Made by a program: the position numbers and the translations under genes | Notes under the pieces: model-generated | Seen by the model: only the letters and a program-made list of their open reading frames with translations | Database searches by the model: none | Told to the model about the DNA's origin: nothing | Source: Zhongshania aliphaticivorans | GTDB lineage: Bacteria; Pseudomonadota; Gammaproteobacteria; Pseudomonadales; Spongiibacteraceae | DNA: 64,000 nucleotides | Assembly: GCF_902705875.1 (NCBI RefSeq) | Contig: NZ_CACSIK010000001.1 | Location: forward strand, 2,916,336 to 2,980,335 | Reading direction: 5' to 3' | Shown here: positions 8,808 to 18,031 of the stretch, piece after piece | Layout: every line of letters begins with the position of its first letter | How positions within the stretch are numbered: position 1 is the stretch's first letter

Positions 8808-8819
8808 ATTGATATCAAT
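8808..8819. promoter_or_regulatory. Perfect palindrome in the thiolase/fabG divergent spacer
   Basis: ATTGATATCAAT is a perfect 12-base palindrome 25 bases before the fabG ATG. It could be an operator for one of the acyl-metabolism regulators. It does not match the FNR consensus, which needs four bases between TTGAT and ATCAA. No experimental support is available. Confidence 0.25.
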
Positions 8820-8843
8820 CACACCCCTAATGGAGACCTGAAT

Positions 8844-10229
8844 ATGAGCGATAAAATTGAAGAGCTGATTAATTCAACGGCTGGTAAAAAGTTGCTGGGG
8901 GCAATGGGGGTAACCGTAGCAACAGACTTACAGCGCTACAATGCCAATCAAAGCAGCTATTTCTCCGGTGCAGTGCTAGTTGGCGCCGGTCAAAATGCAA
9001 AACTACTTAGCGCGGTTCAAAAAAACCTAGCCGACAGCGATGCACAAGTCACTTATAGCCCTGATGCGGCCCAACAGCTTGGCGACAGTATCACAGATAA
9101 TACCAATGGCGACCGCTACCAAGCCTTGATATTTGACGGAAGTGGCTTTATCGATGCCACCGAGCTTATTTCCGCTTACCACTTTTTTAATGCCAATATT
9201 CGCAAGCTAAAAAGCAGCGGTCGCATCGTCATTCTGGGCCGTCCTCACATGCAATGCGCCACACCAGAGGCTGCCGCCACGCAGCGAGCACTAGAAGGCC
9301 TAAGCCGCTCACTTGCTAAAGAAGTCGGAGCCAAAGGTGCTACCGCCCAATTAATAACGGTTGCCGAAGGTGCCGAAGCAAACCTAGACAGCAGCCTACG
9401 CTTTATTCTTTCACCCAAATCAGCCTATATCAGCGGACAAGTCATCACAGTTCGTGCCGCCGAGATCGTCAATCTTGCTGACTGGCACAAACCACTTGCT
9501 GGGAAAATAGCCTTAGTCACCGGCGCATCTCGTGGTATTGGTGAGGCTATTGCAGACACCCTAGCCCGAGACGGCGCAACTGTTGTTGGCGTAGATGTCG
9601 CCCCCATGGAGGCGGATCTAAACAAAGTGATGGCACGTTTAAACGGCAAAGCCGTAGTGGCCGATATCACCAACCCAGATGCCCCCGCCACAATCGCTAA
9701 AGCCCTAAGCGATCTAGGTGGCGTAGACCTTATTGTTCACAACGCGGGGGTCACCCGAGACAAAACCATTGCCAACATGACAGAACAGCAATGGCTGATG
9801 ACATTAGACATTAACTTAGCTGCCGCGCAACGGATTACCAGCGAGCTGTTAAAAACCAATACGATTAACGACGGCGGCAGTATTGTTGGCGTTTCATCAA
9901 TGAACGGTATTGGCGGTCAACGCGGACAAACAAATTACGCGGCATCCAAAGCAGGTGTCATTGGCTATGTCGATTTTATGGCCCAATCTAAAGAGCTTGC
10001 GGCTAAAAACATCACGGTTAATGCTGTTGCTCCAGGCTTTATCGAAACGGCCATGACTGCGGCAATCCCGTTATTTACCCGTATGTTTGGTCGTCGCCTC
10101 AACTCTTTGTCTCAGGGTGGCTTGCCCCTAGATGTTGCTGAAACCATTTCGTTCTTTGCGAACCCCGCATCACGCGGTGTCAGCGGCAATACCGTCAGAG
10201 TTTGTGGCCAATCTTGGTTTGGCGCTTAA
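8844..10229 (+). CDS. High-molecular-weight 3-oxoacyl-ACP/CoA reductase (FabG4-like SDR)
   Basis: A 461-residue two-domain short-chain dehydrogenase. Residues 1 to about 210 form a degenerate Rossmann/flavodoxin-like domain. The catalytic SDR domain starts near residue 215 with KIALVTGASRGIGEA (cofactor binding), then HNAGVTRDK, the catalytic serine in VGVSSMNG and YAASKAG, with the Tyr-x3-Lys pair. This architecture and length match the FabG4 class, which reduces 3-ketoacyl-CoA with NADH, not the 245-residue FabG of fatty acid synthesis. A GGAGA ribosome site precedes the ATG. It is divergent from the thiolase; a MaoC hydratase lies 3 kb downstream. Together they could supply reduction, hydration and thiolysis steps. 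A strong terminator follows. Confidence 0.9.
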   Translation: MSDKIEELINSTAGKKLLGAMGVTVATDLQRYNANQSSYFSGAVLVGAGQNAKLLSAVQKNLADSDAQVTYSPDAAQQLGDSITDNTNGDRYQALIFDGSGFIDATELISAYHFFNANIRKLKSSGRIVILGRPHMQCATPEAAATQRALEGLSRSLAKEVGAKGATAQLITVAEGAEANLDSSLRFILSPKSAYISGQVITVRAAEIVNLADWHKPLAGKIALVTGASRGIGEAIADTLARDGATVVGVDVAPMEADLNKVMARLNGKAVVADITNPDAPATIAKALSDLGGVDLIVHNAGVTRDKTIANMTEQQWLMTLDINLAAAQRITSELLKTNTINDGGSIVGVSSMNGIGGQRGQTNYAASKAGVIGYVDFMAQSKELAAKNITVNAVAPGFIETAMTAAIPLFTRMFGRRLNSLSQGGLPLDVAETISFFANPASRGVSGNTVRVCGQSWFGA

Positions 10230-10256
10230 ACCTTAGCCCTAAACAAGGCTGACCTA

Positions 10257-10288
10257 GCCTTACCCTAATTTTATAAGTAGGGTAAGGC
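10257..10288 (+). terminator. Hairpin terminator after fabG4-like gene
   Basis: GCCTTACCCTA and TAGGGTAAGGC form a perfect 11-base stem around a 10-base AT loop, followed by CGCTTTCCTTT. It separates two convergent genes. Confidence 0.75.
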
Positions 10289-10348
10289 CGCTTTCCTTTC
10301 GATTCACAACACATCCGAACTTAGCGCACCGCTATCAACTCAGTCGTG

Positions 10349-11074
10349 TTATGAAGTTTTTCTTTTTCGGACATCTCTAAGCAAATACGAGTTATTGGGT
10401 CCGCGTTTCAGCTCAAACAAATCTATTGCCTTTATTAAACTGCTTAAATTTTTATAGCCGTAATTTCTGGTATCAAAGGATGTTTTATTCGAGATATGAG
10501 CTCCCACTGGGCCAAGGGCAGCCCATCCACTGTCCTCTTCCGTTGCCTCTATGGCTTGGCGGAGCAGGTTTATTAGCTTGGTATCAGATTTTATATTTTT
10601 GGGCTTTTCCTGACTGTCATCGCAGGATTTAGATTTTTGATCTAAAAACAAGAACTTAGAGCATGCATTAACAAAAGGGGTAGGTGTTTTGCGCTCGCCA
10701 AAACCCAACACCACTTTACCTTCTGCAAGTGCCCGAGTAACCATGGGTGTAAAATCACAATCGGACGATACAAAGCACATTACATCGATATTTTTGGTGT
10801 ACATAACATCCATTGCGTCAATAACAAGTGCAATATCTGACGCGTTCTTGCCCTTGGATAAATCATATTGCTGCACTGGCTGAATTGCATATTCATGCAA
10901 CAAATCTTCCCATGGTTTAATAGACGGCTTTTTCCAATTCCCATAAGCCTTTCTTATTGTTACTACACCGTATTTTGCTACTTCACTTAGCACATCTTCA
11001 AATTTGTTGGCGGGTGCATTATCGGCATCAATAAATAATGCGATTTTTTGTTTAGAATCATCCATTGTCATCAT
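10349..11074 (-). CDS. NYN domain (LabA/DUF88-type) protein with C-terminal OST-HTH/LOTUS-like region
   Basis: A 241-residue predicted PIN-like nuclease. The NYN core carries the expected acidic residues: ALFIDADNAP near the start, KNASDIALVIDAMD in the middle, and FVSSDCDFTPMV, giving a complete metal site. The C-terminal 70 residues (LINLLRQAIEA, GWAALGPVGAHI, YGYKNLSSLIKA) resemble an OST-HTH/LOTUS RNA-binding domain. The combination suggests RNA cleavage or binding, though no substrate is known. Three possible ATG starts crowd the 5' end. The one at 11065 is best spaced from an AAGAG site, so the protein may be 238 residues. It is a stand-alone gene. Confidence 0.85.
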   Translation of the reverse strand: MMTMDDSKQKIALFIDADNAPANKFEDVLSEVAKYGVVTIRKAYGNWKKPSIKPWEDLLHEYAIQPVQQYDLSKGKNASDIALVIDAMDVMYTKNIDVMCFVSSDCDFTPMVTRALAEGKVVLGFGERKTPTPFVNACSKFLFLDQKSKSCDDSQEKPKNIKSDTKLINLLRQAIEATEEDSGWAALGPVGAHISNKTSFDTRNYGYKNLSSLIKAIDLFELKRGPNNSYLLRDVRKRKTS

Positions 11075-11199
11075 CTCTTAATGAAGCTTCACCTCAGCGT
11101 TTTCTGTATCTATTTACACTATACACCCAAGTATTTTTATTTTTCTGTTGAGTGACGCTATGATGGCATTCGCATCGTTTGAATCAAGGAGGATTCACA

Positions 11200-12102
11200 A
11201 TGCCATCAGCTCGCAACTTAGTGATACCTATAAGTGTCCGCGTAGTGCCTGTAATGACGCTTTTACTGCTATTAATATCTTATCCAACGCCGACCCTGTT
11301 GCATGCCGCTGCTAGCACCACTGGCACCCCCCCTTTGATGCTAGCCAATCGGTATCACAGCGACATTGATATAACCGCCTATTGGGTAAGTGAAAAGCTT
11401 GATGGTGTACGCGCATACTGGGACGGGCATCAACTCATTTCCCGGCAAGGGAATAAATATCATGCGCCAAAATGGTTTATTGCAGACTTCCCCGCCACAC
11501 CACTTGATGGCGAGCTTTGGATGGGGCGCGGACAATTCGATGCCTTATCTGCCGCCGTGCGTAAAACCGTAGCCCTAGACTCAGAATGGGAAACCATTCG
11601 TTTTATGGTATTTGATCTGCCGAACGCTGACGGTGACTTTGACAACCGTTTAATTAAGCTTTCACATATTATCAATGAGCAAGCTTCTCCGTTTTTAGCC
11701 CTAGTAAAGCAAAGAAAATTCAGCAGTCACACGACACTGCAACAACACTTTGATGAAATCATCGCTCTTGGTGGCGAAGGGCTAATGCTGCATTTGGGAA
11801 GCTCAACCTATCGCAGCACTCGTAGTGACGATTTACTAAAATTAAAACGCTATCAAGATGCTGAGGCCACCGTATTAGCCCATTTACCAGGTAAAGGGAA
11901 ATACCAAGGCATGCTGGGTTCCCTGCTGGTTGAAACGCAAGACGGACGAAGATTTAAAATCGGAAGTGGTTTTACAGATGCTCAGCGCCGATCTCCACCA
12001 GCCATCGGCAGTATCATTACTTATAAATATTACGGCTTAACAAATAAAGGCACACCGCGATTTGCTAGCTTTTTACGGCTCAGAATGATGAATTCACAAT
12101 AA
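11200..12102 (+). CDS. ATP-dependent DNA ligase, Lig E type, exported
   Basis: A 300-residue minimal ATP-dependent DNA ligase. The N-terminus is a hydrophobic leader (about residues 10-38, ending HAAAST), indicating export to the periplasm as in other Lig E enzymes. The adenylation motif is SEKLDGVRAYWDG, in which the lysine is the AMP acceptor. Later ligase motifs are DGELWMGRG (motif III), GGEGLMLH (motif IV) and LLKLKRYQDAEA (motif V). The compact OB domain ends with YKYYGLTNKGTPRFASF. The start at 11200 is decided by an ideal AAGGAGG eight bases upstream; a longer frame from 11179 would place that site inside the gene. Lig E is linked in other species to repair of extracellular or incoming DNA. 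Confidence 0.9.
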   Translation: MPSARNLVIPISVRVVPVMTLLLLLISYPTPTLLHAAASTTGTPPLMLANRYHSDIDITAYWVSEKLDGVRAYWDGHQLISRQGNKYHAPKWFIADFPATPLDGELWMGRGQFDALSAAVRKTVALDSEWETIRFMVFDLPNADGDFDNRLIKLSHIINEQASPFLALVKQRKFSSHTTLQQHFDEIIALGGEGLMLHLGSSTYRSTRSDDLLKLKRYQDAEATVLAHLPGKGKYQGMLGSLLVETQDGRRFKIGSGFTDAQRRSPPAIGSIITYKYYGLTNKGTPRFASFLRLRMMNSQ

Positions 12103-12119
12103 ACATTAATAACAAGGGC

Positions 12120-13172
12120 TTAATCGCCGCTTGTCGGTTTTGCTGCTTTTTTTAACTGCCGGTATTCTATTGGTGTAAGCTCGGTCCAACGCTTAAAGGC
12201 GCGATAAAATGTACTGGGCTCAGAAAAACCGGTTAGATACACAACATCGGCAATGCTCTCATCTGTCCGGGCTAATAGTCGCTTAGCCAGTACACAGCGA
12301 TAATCGGCCAAAACCTGATTAAAGCTCGTGCCCGCTTCTGTTAAACGTGAGCGCAAAACCCGTTCGTTCATTTCTAAACGCGCGGCGACAGTCTCTAAAC
12401 TAGGCTGACCCAGCTCAAGCATTTCAGCAATGATTTGTCGCACATCACCCACCACATCTTGGCGCGATAAACGCGCCAATTGTTTACTCGCTAGCTTTTC
12501 ATGTAACTTGAGCAAATCTGGCTCTGCATGGGTAGACGGCGTAGCAAGAATAGATGTCGCAAAAACCAAAGAGGATTCAGCGCTGTCAAACTTAACATTG
12601 CAGCCAAATACTCGCTCATACTCAGCAACATCACCCACTGCGGAATGACTAAGATTAACCGTCTCGACTACAAAAGCACCTTCGGTCACAGCCTGAAAAT
12701 AGCGAATTAAAAACCGCGCAAAACACTCATTACGATGTCGAAACCCTGGGTCATCGCCGCCAGCAAACTCCAAACACACACGGGAAAGCTGCTCACTAAC
12801 TTGCAGCTCAAACTGCATGGCGTCCGTCACTAGGCGCTGATAATTTTGAGCTCGCTTTAAGCCCTCACCAAAATTCGGGCTGCTTAGAAACAGGTATTCT
12901 AATACCTGACCTCGATACACTTGCACGGCCTCTGCCAGGTGCAAGCCAATATGCTGATCTCCGCTAACCGCTTCAAGCACACGCCAAAACTGCAGCTGAG
13001 CGGTATGAGGAAAGCGCGCGCTGCGATCCTGCAATAAAGAGGGAGAGATCCGACATTCTTCTACAATACGCTCGACATCCAGCCCCATATTTTGCATGGC
13101 CGGATATACCAGCTGAATCAAGAAACTGGAATCACTTAAATCTGAAAAATGCTTAGTGTTTGATGCTGTCAT
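12120..13172 (-). CDS. AraC family transcriptional regulator
   Basis: A 350-residue regulator with an N-terminal Arabinose_bd-type (OruR/VirR-like) ligand domain (residues about 20-210) and a C-terminal AraC DNA-binding domain (about 240-340). The latter holds two helix-turn-helices; the second ends in ADVVYLTGFSEPSTFYRAFKRWTELTPIEYR, recognisable from IADVVYLTGFSEPSTF. This subtype often activates fatty-acid, alcohol or aromatic degradation genes. It diverges from the MaoC-like hydratase at 13345 (172-base spacer), its most likely target. The ligand is unknown. Confidence 0.88.
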   Translation of the reverse strand: MTASNTKHFSDLSDSSFLIQLVYPAMQNMGLDVERIVEECRISPSLLQDRSARFPHTAQLQFWRVLEAVSGDQHIGLHLAEAVQVYRGQVLEYLFLSSPNFGEGLKRAQNYQRLVTDAMQFELQVSEQLSRVCLEFAGGDDPGFRHRNECFARFLIRYFQAVTEGAFVVETVNLSHSAVGDVAEYERVFGCNVKFDSAESSLVFATSILATPSTHAEPDLLKLHEKLASKQLARLSRQDVVGDVRQIIAEMLELGQPSLETVAARLEMNERVLRSRLTEAGTSFNQVLADYRCVLAKRLLARTDESIADVVYLTGFSEPSTFYRAFKRWTELTPIEYRQLKKAAKPTSGD

Positions 13173-13344
13173 TCAAGCTGGTATCTGCTGTACTAATAAG
13201 CAATGCTGGTACGCATTGACCGAACTGCCGTAAACGACACTGAGGCTGGGCAAATTAATGATGCCACGTTTTTCATTATACTCTAAGGTCTGTCGAAATT
13301 TGCAACAAACTACTGTGCCAAGCTCAGTATGGAGATAGTGTCGA

Positions 13345-14214
13345 ATGACCGCAAGCAATGAGTTAAGGCTAAAAAAATTACCTAGCACACCGCCGATGCT
13401 ACTACAGGCCGCTATTACTCGGAAAAAACCGAGTAAATCACCTCGCTTTCCTCAACATACCATAGAAGTAGCCAATATTCGCAACCGCACCAGCCAACTG
13501 CGCCGCTACAACCAAGCCTGCGGTTTTGCTGACAATACCAAGACTCTATCAATTAGCTTTCTTCATATTCAAGCCTTTCGCCTTCATATGAAAATGATGC
13601 TAGACAAAGCCTTCCCCCTCGCGCCTATGGGCTGCGTACATTTAAGCAACATCATTGTGCAGCACCGCCCTATAGCGACTGATGAAGTGCTGCGCCTGAG
13701 CTGCTGTATTGCAGATAACAAAATCACAGATAAAGGTTATGAATTCACCTTTCACTGTGAAGCATTTTGCGGCGATGAATTAGTATGGGAGGATGACAGC
13801 CGTTACTTATCTCGCGCTAAGACCAGTGTAGCGAGCGCCCCCAAAGCTGCGCGCGCAGAGCCTCGCGACTACGCACACTCGCAAATTATGCCAATCTCTC
13901 GGCGCGATGCCCGCAATTACGCCCGTGCCTCTGGAGATTTCAACCCAATTCACCTTCATGACATTAGCGCCAAAGTACTCGGTTTTAAACGCATGGTCAT
14001 TCACGGTATGTGGAGCAAAGCCGCCTGCCTCGCGGCGCTGGCACCGAAAATAGACAGCCCAGCGTATCGCTGCCAAGTGGAATTCAAAACCCCCATCTTT
14101 TTGCCCGTTAATGTGCGCCTAGATTACGAACCCCAAGGCAAGCAGCTCGATTTTGAATTACGAGACAAAAAAGGCGTAAAACCCCATTTAATAGGTAGTA
14201 TTCAGCCACTTTAA
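13345..14214 (+). CDS. MaoC-like (R)-specific enoyl-CoA hydratase (HtdX-like)
   Basis: A 289-residue hot-dog-fold protein. The C-terminal half contains the hydratase signature: RASGDFNPIHLHD, with the catalytic Asp and His, followed by GFKRMVIHGMWSKA. The N-terminal half is a degenerate hot-dog (residues about 60-150, KMMLDKAFPLAPMG), so a single chain forms the double hot-dog. Length and the VIHGMWSKAACLA segment are like mycobacterial HtdX, a 3-hydroxyacyl dehydratase encoded beside fabG4. A GGAG site is 10 bases before the ATG. The gene is divergent from the AraC regulator and should act with the thiolase and FabG4-like enzyme encoded about 3 kb upstream. Confidence 0.85.
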   Translation: MTASNELRLKKLPSTPPMLLQAAITRKKPSKSPRFPQHTIEVANIRNRTSQLRRYNQACGFADNTKTLSISFLHIQAFRLHMKMMLDKAFPLAPMGCVHLSNIIVQHRPIATDEVLRLSCCIADNKITDKGYEFTFHCEAFCGDELVWEDDSRYLSRAKTSVASAPKAARAEPRDYAHSQIMPISRRDARNYARASGDFNPIHLHDISAKVLGFKRMVIHGMWSKAACLAALAPKIDSPAYRCQVEFKTPIFLPVNVRLDYEPQGKQLDFELRDKKGVKPHLIGSIQPL

Positions 14215-14412
14215 GACAGGCCTAGTCAGGGCAGCCTTCGAGAGTAAAACCACCAACCATGGCGCGAAGTGTTTGCGCCAACTCACCTTGGCTAATCGAT
14301 TAGCGCAAATATATGGTATTAAGATGCGGCCAAGAATGCACTATAAGCAGGGATAGATTAAAAGAAGTGACATTTATCGCCCTCCGAACGGACGGCGATA
14401 AAATAGCGGACG

Positions 14413-15192
14413 CTAAAGGTAGCTTTCCAGTTCGCGCAACCAATCTTGCACTTTCTTCATATTTTCAGAACCAAGACGCCACATCCACTTGCTAAGCGGG
14501 TCTGCATTTTCTAAAACCGGATCTACATACTCATAAAACACTTTGGGACGCTTAAGTGCGGCGTCATCAGGAATCGCCTCTACCATTAACAAGTGCTCTA
14601 TCATCGTACGCAACTGGTTATCGAAGGACTGCGGGTTACCCAGCTCGTTGTATGTACCCTCTAGAAACGGCGACCATTTTTTGTAATAAATCGCTAAGCT
14701 CTTTGGATCAACTGCCGTTACTGTCGCAACTAGGCCGTTCCAGCGCTGATAATTACCCGGATCGTTCTTAAAGCCTTTCTCGGTCTCAACAGCCAAAAAC
14801 GGCTCTTTATTGTAGACAATGGGCAAATGCTTGGTTGGAAAACGGTATCCGGCCAACTGATCTACAATCGACACCCATTTACGTACCTGCTCAGTAGGTT
14901 GTAATAAGCCAGCCAAAGGTTCAGACAGCGTTGCCGCCGCATCGCGAATTTGCTCATCACTGCCATTAATCGCCGCAGGGGGAGCTGGCGCCTCAGCAGA
15001 CTTCTCGCTGTAATCTTCTTCCGACTCGACAGCAAGGGTTTCTTTTACCGTTTTCTTCGGCGTCGTTGTGTCCTCCACCATCTCTACAACGGTGTCTTTA
15101 AACTCACCACCTGTAGATTGATCCAGAACATACCATACAAAACCCGCGACCCCGATTATCACCACCACTGCAGACAAGGCTTTCCAATTCAT
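14413..15192 (-). CDS. DUF3014 domain-containing membrane-anchored protein
   Basis: A 259-residue DUF3014 protein with one N-terminal membrane anchor (residues about 4-23: WKALSAVVVIIGVAGFVWYV). A Ser/Glu/Pro-rich linker (to about residue 75) leads to the DUF3014 domain, with IRDAAATLSEPL, VDQLAGYRFPTKHLP and KWSPFLEGTYNELG. The topology predicts a periplasmic domain. The function is unknown. An AGGATGATGTA ribosome site precedes the ATG. The gene is flanked by spacers on both sides and is probably monocistronic. Confidence 0.82.
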   Translation of the reverse strand: MNWKALSAVVVIIGVAGFVWYVLDQSTGGEFKDTVVEMVEDTTTPKKTVKETLAVESEEDYSEKSAEAPAPPAAINGSDEQIRDAAATLSEPLAGLLQPTEQVRKWVSIVDQLAGYRFPTKHLPIVYNKEPFLAVETEKGFKNDPGNYQRWNGLVATVTAVDPKSLAIYYKKWSPFLEGTYNELGNPQSFDNQLRTMIEHLLMVEAIPDDAALKRPKVFYEYVDPVLENADPLSKWMWRLGSENMKKVQDWLRELESYL

Positions 15193-15438
15193 TACATCAT
15201 CCTATTTAATTCATGACCCAAGCGCGTTGCTTTACCGACATGCCTAGTAATACCCAGCCAACAACCCTAACGCCGACCGCTATTACATGCAAATTATCTC
15301 AGCATGTTATAACCGCCACCGATAATCAGCAACACAGTCTGCAAGAACAGTGCACTCAATGTCATAAATTATTAAGAAAAACGCCACAGAACGTGACGTT
15401 AAGACATAGCCTCCACCTGCGGTGGTGGTTTCGCGATA

Positions 15439-15621
15439 CTAAAGGTCGAAATCGTCCAGCATGTCCAATTCATCCATTAGCCGCTTACGCTCTAAGCGCT
15501 CTTCGATTTTGCGGCGGATACTACTGTCGCCACCGCCCATCAATCGTCGTTCTTCAAAGTCAGAAGACGAATCGTCATCTAAGATATCGTCGATATCATC
15601 ATCCGCTAGATCACTTGCCAT
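15439..15621 (-). CDS. PA3496-family small acidic protein (putative envelope integrity)
   Basis: A small protein of 60 residues from the ATG at 15621; an upstream ATG at 15645 would add 8. The N-terminal half is very acidic (DDDIDDILDDD). The C-terminal half is a charged helix: RRKIEERLERKRLMDELD, ending DDFDL. The RRKIEERLE core is the hallmark of the PA3496 family, described in pseudomonads as a putative envelope integrity protein with no known mechanism. A GGAG lies 10 bases before the chosen ATG. The opposite-strand frame over this region is a shadow. Confidence 0.72.
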   Translation of the reverse strand: MASDLADDDIDDILDDDSSSDFEERRLMGGGDSSIRRKIEERLERKRLMDELDMLDDFDL

Positions 15622-15763
15622 TACTTGCCCACTCCAGTACGTCATAGATACAGAATGAACCCCTCGGCTAACCGGGTTGTTCAGGGCACTATTTATGATG
15701 ATATCGATTTTCTGTCAATAAAAATTTATACCTATTGCGTAAATAATTTAAAACGCTCGCCAA

Positions 15764-17155
15764 CTATAAACGATTCAGACCATTTAACGCTGCTGTTCGG
15801 TAAGCCTCCGCCATCGTGGGGTAATTAAACGTTGTGGTAACGAAATAACGCAGTGTATTACCACCATTCTCCTGCTTCATTATTGCCTGACCGATATGAA
15901 TAATTTCTGCCGCTTCAGCACCAAAACAATGGATACCTAATATTTCGAGGGTATCCGGATGGAATAACAATTTGAGCATACCGACGGTCTCTCCGCTGAT
16001 CTGACCTCTGGCCGTATCTTTGAAAAAAGCCCGTCCAACTTCGTAGGGAACCTTGGCTTCCGTCAACTCTCGCTCTGTACGTCCCACCGAGCTTATTTCA
16101 GGCAAGGTATAAATACCGGTAGGCACATCGTCAACGAAACGACACTGTTCCTTACCTCGCGCGTGCGCTGCCGCAGAGCGCCCCTGATCATAAGCGGCGC
16201 TAGCCAAACTTGGCCAGCCGATTACATCGCCCGCGGCATAAACACCAGGGACAGCGGTTTGATAATGTTCGTCGACCACCAACTGACCGCGGTGATCCGT
16301 TTCTAAACCGATATTCTCCAAGCCAATTTGCTGGGTATTACCACTGCGGCCATTACACCAGAGCAAAGCATTTGCGTGTATACGCTTACCAGACTCCAGC
16401 AGTATCTCAACCCCACTATCACTAGCCTCCACGGTTTTATACACTTCTCTATGACGAATCATTACCCCCATATTTCGCAATTGATAGCTCAGGGCATCCG
16501 AAATTTCATCATCCAAAAACTCCAATAATCGATCGCGGCTATTAATTAACTCAATTTTTATACCGATGCCTGAAAAAATGGACGCGTACTCACAACCAAT
16601 TACTCCCGCACCATAGATAATAAGCTTGGCCGGGGTATTAACCATTTTCAAAATCGTATCGCTGTCATAAACCCGAGGGTGAGAAAAATCAATATTGTCT
16701 GGTCGATATGGTCGCGAGCCCGTAGCAATAACCACTCTTGCCGCTGTCAGAGCCTCCACTTGGCCTTCTTCCGATAACACCTCAACGGTATTTTTGTCTA
16801 CAAAGCGACCATGTCCGAAGATAACCTTTATTTGATTGCGGTAGTAAAACCGGCTGCGCATATTTACCTGCCGTGAAATAACTTCATTGGCATGACTCAA
16901 TAAGCGGGGATAAGTCAGCGTTCTTGGATCGCCAATATCACGAAAAGCAGGTGTTTTATTGTAGCGAATAGCTTGTCGCACCATATGCCGCAATGCCTTG
17001 GATGGAATTGTACCTTGGTGGGTACACGCACCACCGACGGCACTCTGCGCTTCAATTATCGCCACACTGTGACCATGCTTCATTGCATTGAGCGCCGCAC
17101 TTTCACCCGCTGGACCACTACCCAACACTAAAACGTCATAATCAAATGTTGTCAC
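15764..17155 (-). CDS. sthA: Soluble pyridine nucleotide transhydrogenase (Si-specific), SthA
   Basis: SthA is a cytoplasmic FAD enzyme that balances NADPH and NADH. The 463-residue length and family layout are right: FAD-binding [15 protein letters not shown] at the N-terminus, then [17 protein letters not shown], where only one cysteine of the usual disulphide-reductase pair is present, a defining feature of SthA. NAD-binding [15 protein letters not shown] follows near residue 180, the second FAD motif [13 protein letters not shown] near 310, and a dimerisation domain at the C-terminus. The start is GTG with a GAGGGACAG site upstream. The gene appears monocistronic. Confidence 0.93.
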   Translation of the reverse strand: MTTFDYDVLVLGSGPAGESAALNAMKHGHSVAIIEAQSAVGGACTHQGTIPSKALRHMVRQAIRYNKTPAFRDIGDPRTLTYPRLLSHANEVISRQVNMRSRFYYRNQIKVIFGHGRFVDKNTVEVLSEEGQVEALTAARVVIATGSRPYRPDNIDFSHPRVYDSDTILKMVNTPAKLIIYGAGVIGCEYASIFSGIGIKIELINSRDRLLEFLDDEISDALSYQLRNMGVMIRHREVYKTVEASDSGVEILLESGKRIHANALLWCNGRSGNTQQIGLENIGLETDHRGQLVVDEHYQTAVPGVYAAGDVIGWPSLASAAYDQGRSAAAHARGKEQCRFVDDVPTGIYTLPEISSVGRTERELTEAKVPYEVGRAFFKDTARGQISGETVGMLKLLFHPDTLEILGIHCFGAEAAEIIHIGQAIMKQENGGNTLRYFVTTTFNYPTMAEAYRTAALNGLNRL

Positions 17156-17317
17156 CGATTCTGTCCCTCACATTAGATTAAACTCGTTGCACCCAAGACT
17201 TAGCCTACACCTCTTTTAATGTAGATAATGGCAATACAACATTTTCGCCATTACTATTTCAGCCATTATTGCCGCAGTGCAAAATATTCATCAAACCAAC
17301 TTCACTGAGAACCCTAT

Positions 17318-17941
17318 ATGCCAAGTGCAAAGACAAAGCACATTCGAGATTATTTTGGGGTGCGCACACTGCTAGCGTCACACCCCGACATGCGCCGCCT
17401 AAAGCGCATGTCAAAATCTACTGAATTACATGGCAATAAGCTTTGGGGAAGCGCTTACTTGCTCATTGATTACTTACAAGAAAACCCCTTACCTACGGCA
17501 AGTAAAGTACTAGATTTAGGGTGCGGATGGGGCCTTGCAAGCATATATTGCGCCAAATATATGGACGCCATCGTTACCGGTGTCGACGCTGACCCAGCAG
17601 TCTTTCCCTACCTGTCGCTAATAGCTAGCCACAACCACGTTCACATAGGCACTTTCTGCGCGCACTTTGATGAGCTAAGCATAGATACCCTAGGCCAATA
17701 CGACGTGATCATCGCCAGTGATGTCTGTTTTTGGGACGAAATGAGTCAAAGCATATTTGATTTAATCCAACGCGCAATCAATGCCAACATAAAGAAAATC
17801 ATTATCACCGACCCGCATCGACCTCCGTTTATAGCCGTTGCCGAAGCCTGTATTGACGAATACTTTGCCGAACTTACGCCTCGAGACGTTACCACCAACC
17901 GCCGCCATCAGGGCAGCGTACTGGTCATTGAAAATGCCTAA
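17318..17941 (+). CDS. Class I SAM-dependent methyltransferase
   Basis: A 207-residue methyltransferase with the SAM-binding motif VLDLGCGWGLASIYCAK (about residues 64-80), an acidic motif II at VTGVDADPAVFPYL and motif IV at YDVIIASDVCFWDE. The overall pattern resembles the nicotinamide N-methyltransferase/METTL20-like group, which often modify protein lysines or small amines, but the substrate cannot be read from sequence. The N-terminal DYFGVRTLLASHPDMRRLKR may help bind substrate. It is the first of five rightward genes that run to 21687, although the 90-base gap before PAP2 leaves co-transcription open. Confidence 0.82.
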   Translation: MPSAKTKHIRDYFGVRTLLASHPDMRRLKRMSKSTELHGNKLWGSAYLLIDYLQENPLPTASKVLDLGCGWGLASIYCAKYMDAIVTGVDADPAVFPYLSLIASHNHVHIGTFCAHFDELSIDTLGQYDVIIASDVCFWDEMSQSIFDLIQRAINANIKKIIITDPHRPPFIAVAEACIDEYFAELTPRDVTTNRRHQGSVLVIENA

Positions 17942-18031
17942 GACATAATTTGCACTGTCTTCAAACTGCAATATCGTCGTCACAATACTGAAAACACATG
18001 GGCGTATTGTTTCAGGTGTGAGGATAAAACT

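Noticed and set aside
8808..8819. FNR/CRP-type site at ATTGATATCAAT
   Set aside because: The half-sites touch each other, whereas FNR needs a four-base gap. Kept only as an unspecific palindrome.
15213..15647. Rightward 144-codon frame opposite the PA3496-family gene
   Set aside because: Composition is rich in Cys, His and Arg with no family resemblance, and it runs antisense to a recognisable conserved small protein.
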